A program made the position numbers and the translations under genes. From contig JAFECV010000129.1 of the NCBI GenBank assembly GCA_018241985.1, forward strand, positions 1 to 6,546: DNA of 6,546 nt, in the 5' to 3' direction. A model generated the notes under the pieces. The model worked only from the letters and a program-made list of their open reading frames with translations, was not told the DNA's origin and searched no databases. Numbering within the stretch: position 1 is the first letter of the stretch; each line of letters begins with the position of its first letter. This DNA is from Pseudomonadota bacterium (GTDB lineage Bacteria; Pseudomonadota; Gammaproteobacteria; Burkholderiales; Burkholderiaceae_C). This document shows positions 5,590-6,546 of the stretch, piece after piece.

Positions 5590-6546
5590 ATGTCCGGCTA
5601 CGCAGACCCAGGCTTCGACACGTTGGCGGTGCACGCCGGCGCCGCGCCCGACCCGGCCACCGGCGCGCGCGCGGTACCGATCCACCTGACCACCTCGTTC
5701 GTGTTCGAGAGCTCGGACCACGCGGCCGCGCTGTTCGACCTGGAACGCGCCGGCCATGTGTACTCGCGGCTGTCGAATCCGACCAACGCGGTGCTCGAGC
5801 AGCGCATCGCCGCGCTCGAGGGCGGCATCGGCGCGATCTCCACCGCCAGCGGCATGGCCGCGCTGCACCTGGCGATCGTGACGCTGATGGGCGCGGGCGG
5901 GCACATCGTCGCGAGCACCGCGCTGTACGGCGGCTCGCAGAACCTGCTGCACTTCACGCTGCCGCGCTTCGGCATCCACACCACGTTCGTCAGGCCCGGC
6001 GACATAGCCGGCTGGCGCGCCGCGATCCGGCCCGAGACCCGGCTGCTGTTCGGCGAGACCGTCGGCAACCCGGGGCTGGAGGTGCTCGACATCCCGGCCG
6101 TCGCGCAAATCGCGCACGACGCCGGCGTGCCGCTGCTGGTGGATTCGACCTTCACCACGCCCTATCTGATGAAGCCGTTCGACCACGGCGCCGACCTCAT
6201 CTACCACGCGGCGACCAAGTTCCTCGGCGGCCACGGCACGGTGATCGGCGGCCTGCTGGTCGACGGCGGCAGCTTCGACTGGCAGGCCGCCGCCGCGCAG
6301 GGTGGGCGCTTTGCCGAACTGACGCAAGCCTACGAGGGTTACCACGGCATGGTGTTCACCGAGGAGAGCACCGTCGGCGCGTTCCTGCTGCGCGCGCGCC
6401 GCGAAGGCCTGCGCGACTTCGGCGCCTGCATGAGCCCGCACACCGCGTGGCTGATCCTGCAGGGCATCGAGACGCTGCCGCTGCGCATGGCGCGGCACGT
6501 GGCGAACACCGAGCGCGTGGTCGAATTCCTCGCCGGCCATCCGTTC
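5590..6546 (+). CDS. metY: O-acetylhomoserine sulfhydrylase (partial, cut by window end)
   Basis: The N-terminal 319 residues of a PLP enzyme of the Cys/Met metabolism family; complete members are about 425-440 residues, so roughly a quarter is missing. It probably condenses O-acetyl-L-homoserine with sulfide to homocysteine and acetate, direct sulfhydrylation in methionine synthesis in the cytoplasm. Visible features: GFDTLAVHAG at 8-17; Y58-S-R60 (phosphate binding from the neighbouring subunit) within YSRLSNPTNAVLEQRIAALEGG; the SGMAA turn at 87-91; Y113 stacking on PLP; ETVGNPGLEVLDI at 156-168; D185 in VDSTFTTPY, contacting the pyridine nitrogen; and the PLP-binding K210 in HAATKFLGGHGT. 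The FDLERAGHVYSR wording and the extra segment after 222 fit the O-acetyl rather than the shorter O-succinyl (MetZ) or cystathionine-lyase groups, but acyl specificity is inferred. GGAG lies 5 nt before the ATG. It diverges from the CBS gene across 202 bp. Confidence 0.92.
   Translation, partial: MSGYADPGFDTLAVHAGAAPDPATGARAVPIHLTTSFVFESSDHAAALFDLERAGHVYSRLSNPTNAVLEQRIAALEGGIGAISTASGMAALHLAIVTLMGAGGHIVASTALYGGSQNLLHFTLPRFGIHTTFVRPGDIAGWRAAIRPETRLLFGETVGNPGLEVLDIPAVAQIAHDAGVPLLVDSTFTTPYLMKPFDHGADLIYHAATKFLGGHGTVIGGLLVDGGSFDWQAAAAQGGRFAELTQAYEGYHGMVFTEESTVGAFLLRARREGLRDFGACMSPHTAWLILQGIETLPLRMARHVANTERVVEFLAGHPF

Noticed and set aside
5388..5591. In-frame N-terminal extension of the CBS protein
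   Set aside because: It has no domain character, overlaps the start of metY, and contains the candidate promoter and hairpin; the strong GAGGAG site belongs to the start at 5387.
5506..6540. Minus-strand open frames opposite metY
   Set aside because: The plus strand encodes a full set of PLP-enzyme motifs; the minus frames are Arg/Ala-rich shadows.

Overview
The window is a compact, G+C-rich (roughly two thirds by eye) stretch of ordinary bacterial chromosome. Protein types and wording suggest a betaproteobacterium of the order Burkholderiales: a DUF3761-type secreted protein, a GlsB/YeaQ small membrane protein, a short two-CBS protein beside aroC, and a type II dehydroquinase. That placement is an inference from remembered family patterns, not from a search. 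I see no mobile element, CRISPR array, tRNA or rRNA, and no shift in base or codon use that would suggest transfer.

Layout, left to right. A small exported protein of unknown function (21-413, +) runs toward a block of seven genes on the minus strand. Read in the direction of transcription, that block is: a CBS-pair protein (5387-4932), aroC chorismate synthase (4869-3772), a YajO-like aldo/keto reductase (3710-2688), aroQ type II 3-dehydroquinate dehydratase (2645-2193), a metallophosphoesterase (2172-1411), a GlsB/YeaQ family membrane protein (1274-1023) and a secreted two-module DUF3761-like protein (918-445). At the right edge a divergent gene begins at 5590 (+), an O-acetylhomoserine sulfhydrylase (metY type) cut by the window end after 319 codons.

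How they fit together. aroC through the phosphoesterase are spaced 61, 42 and 20 bp apart on one strand and probably form an operon; the CBS gene 62 bp upstream of aroC may be its first member. Two shikimate-pathway enzymes (AroQ, third step; AroC, last step) lie in this unit with an oxidoreductase between them. The GlsB-like and DUF3761-like genes look like separate envelope or periplasmic genes; a plausible sigma70-type promoter lies in the A+T-richer gap before glsB. The 202 bp divergent gap between the CBS gene and metY holds the most distinct non-coding signals: a likely minus-strand promoter (5481-5509) and, just past its predicted start point, a perfect 9-bp inverted repeat (5447-5472).

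I do not see an unknown multi-gene system. The items most worth checking are the hairpin at the predicted 5' end of the CBS transcript, a possibly leaderless aroC start, the aroC-AKR-aroQ-phosphoesterase gene order, and the two small secreted proteins without known function.
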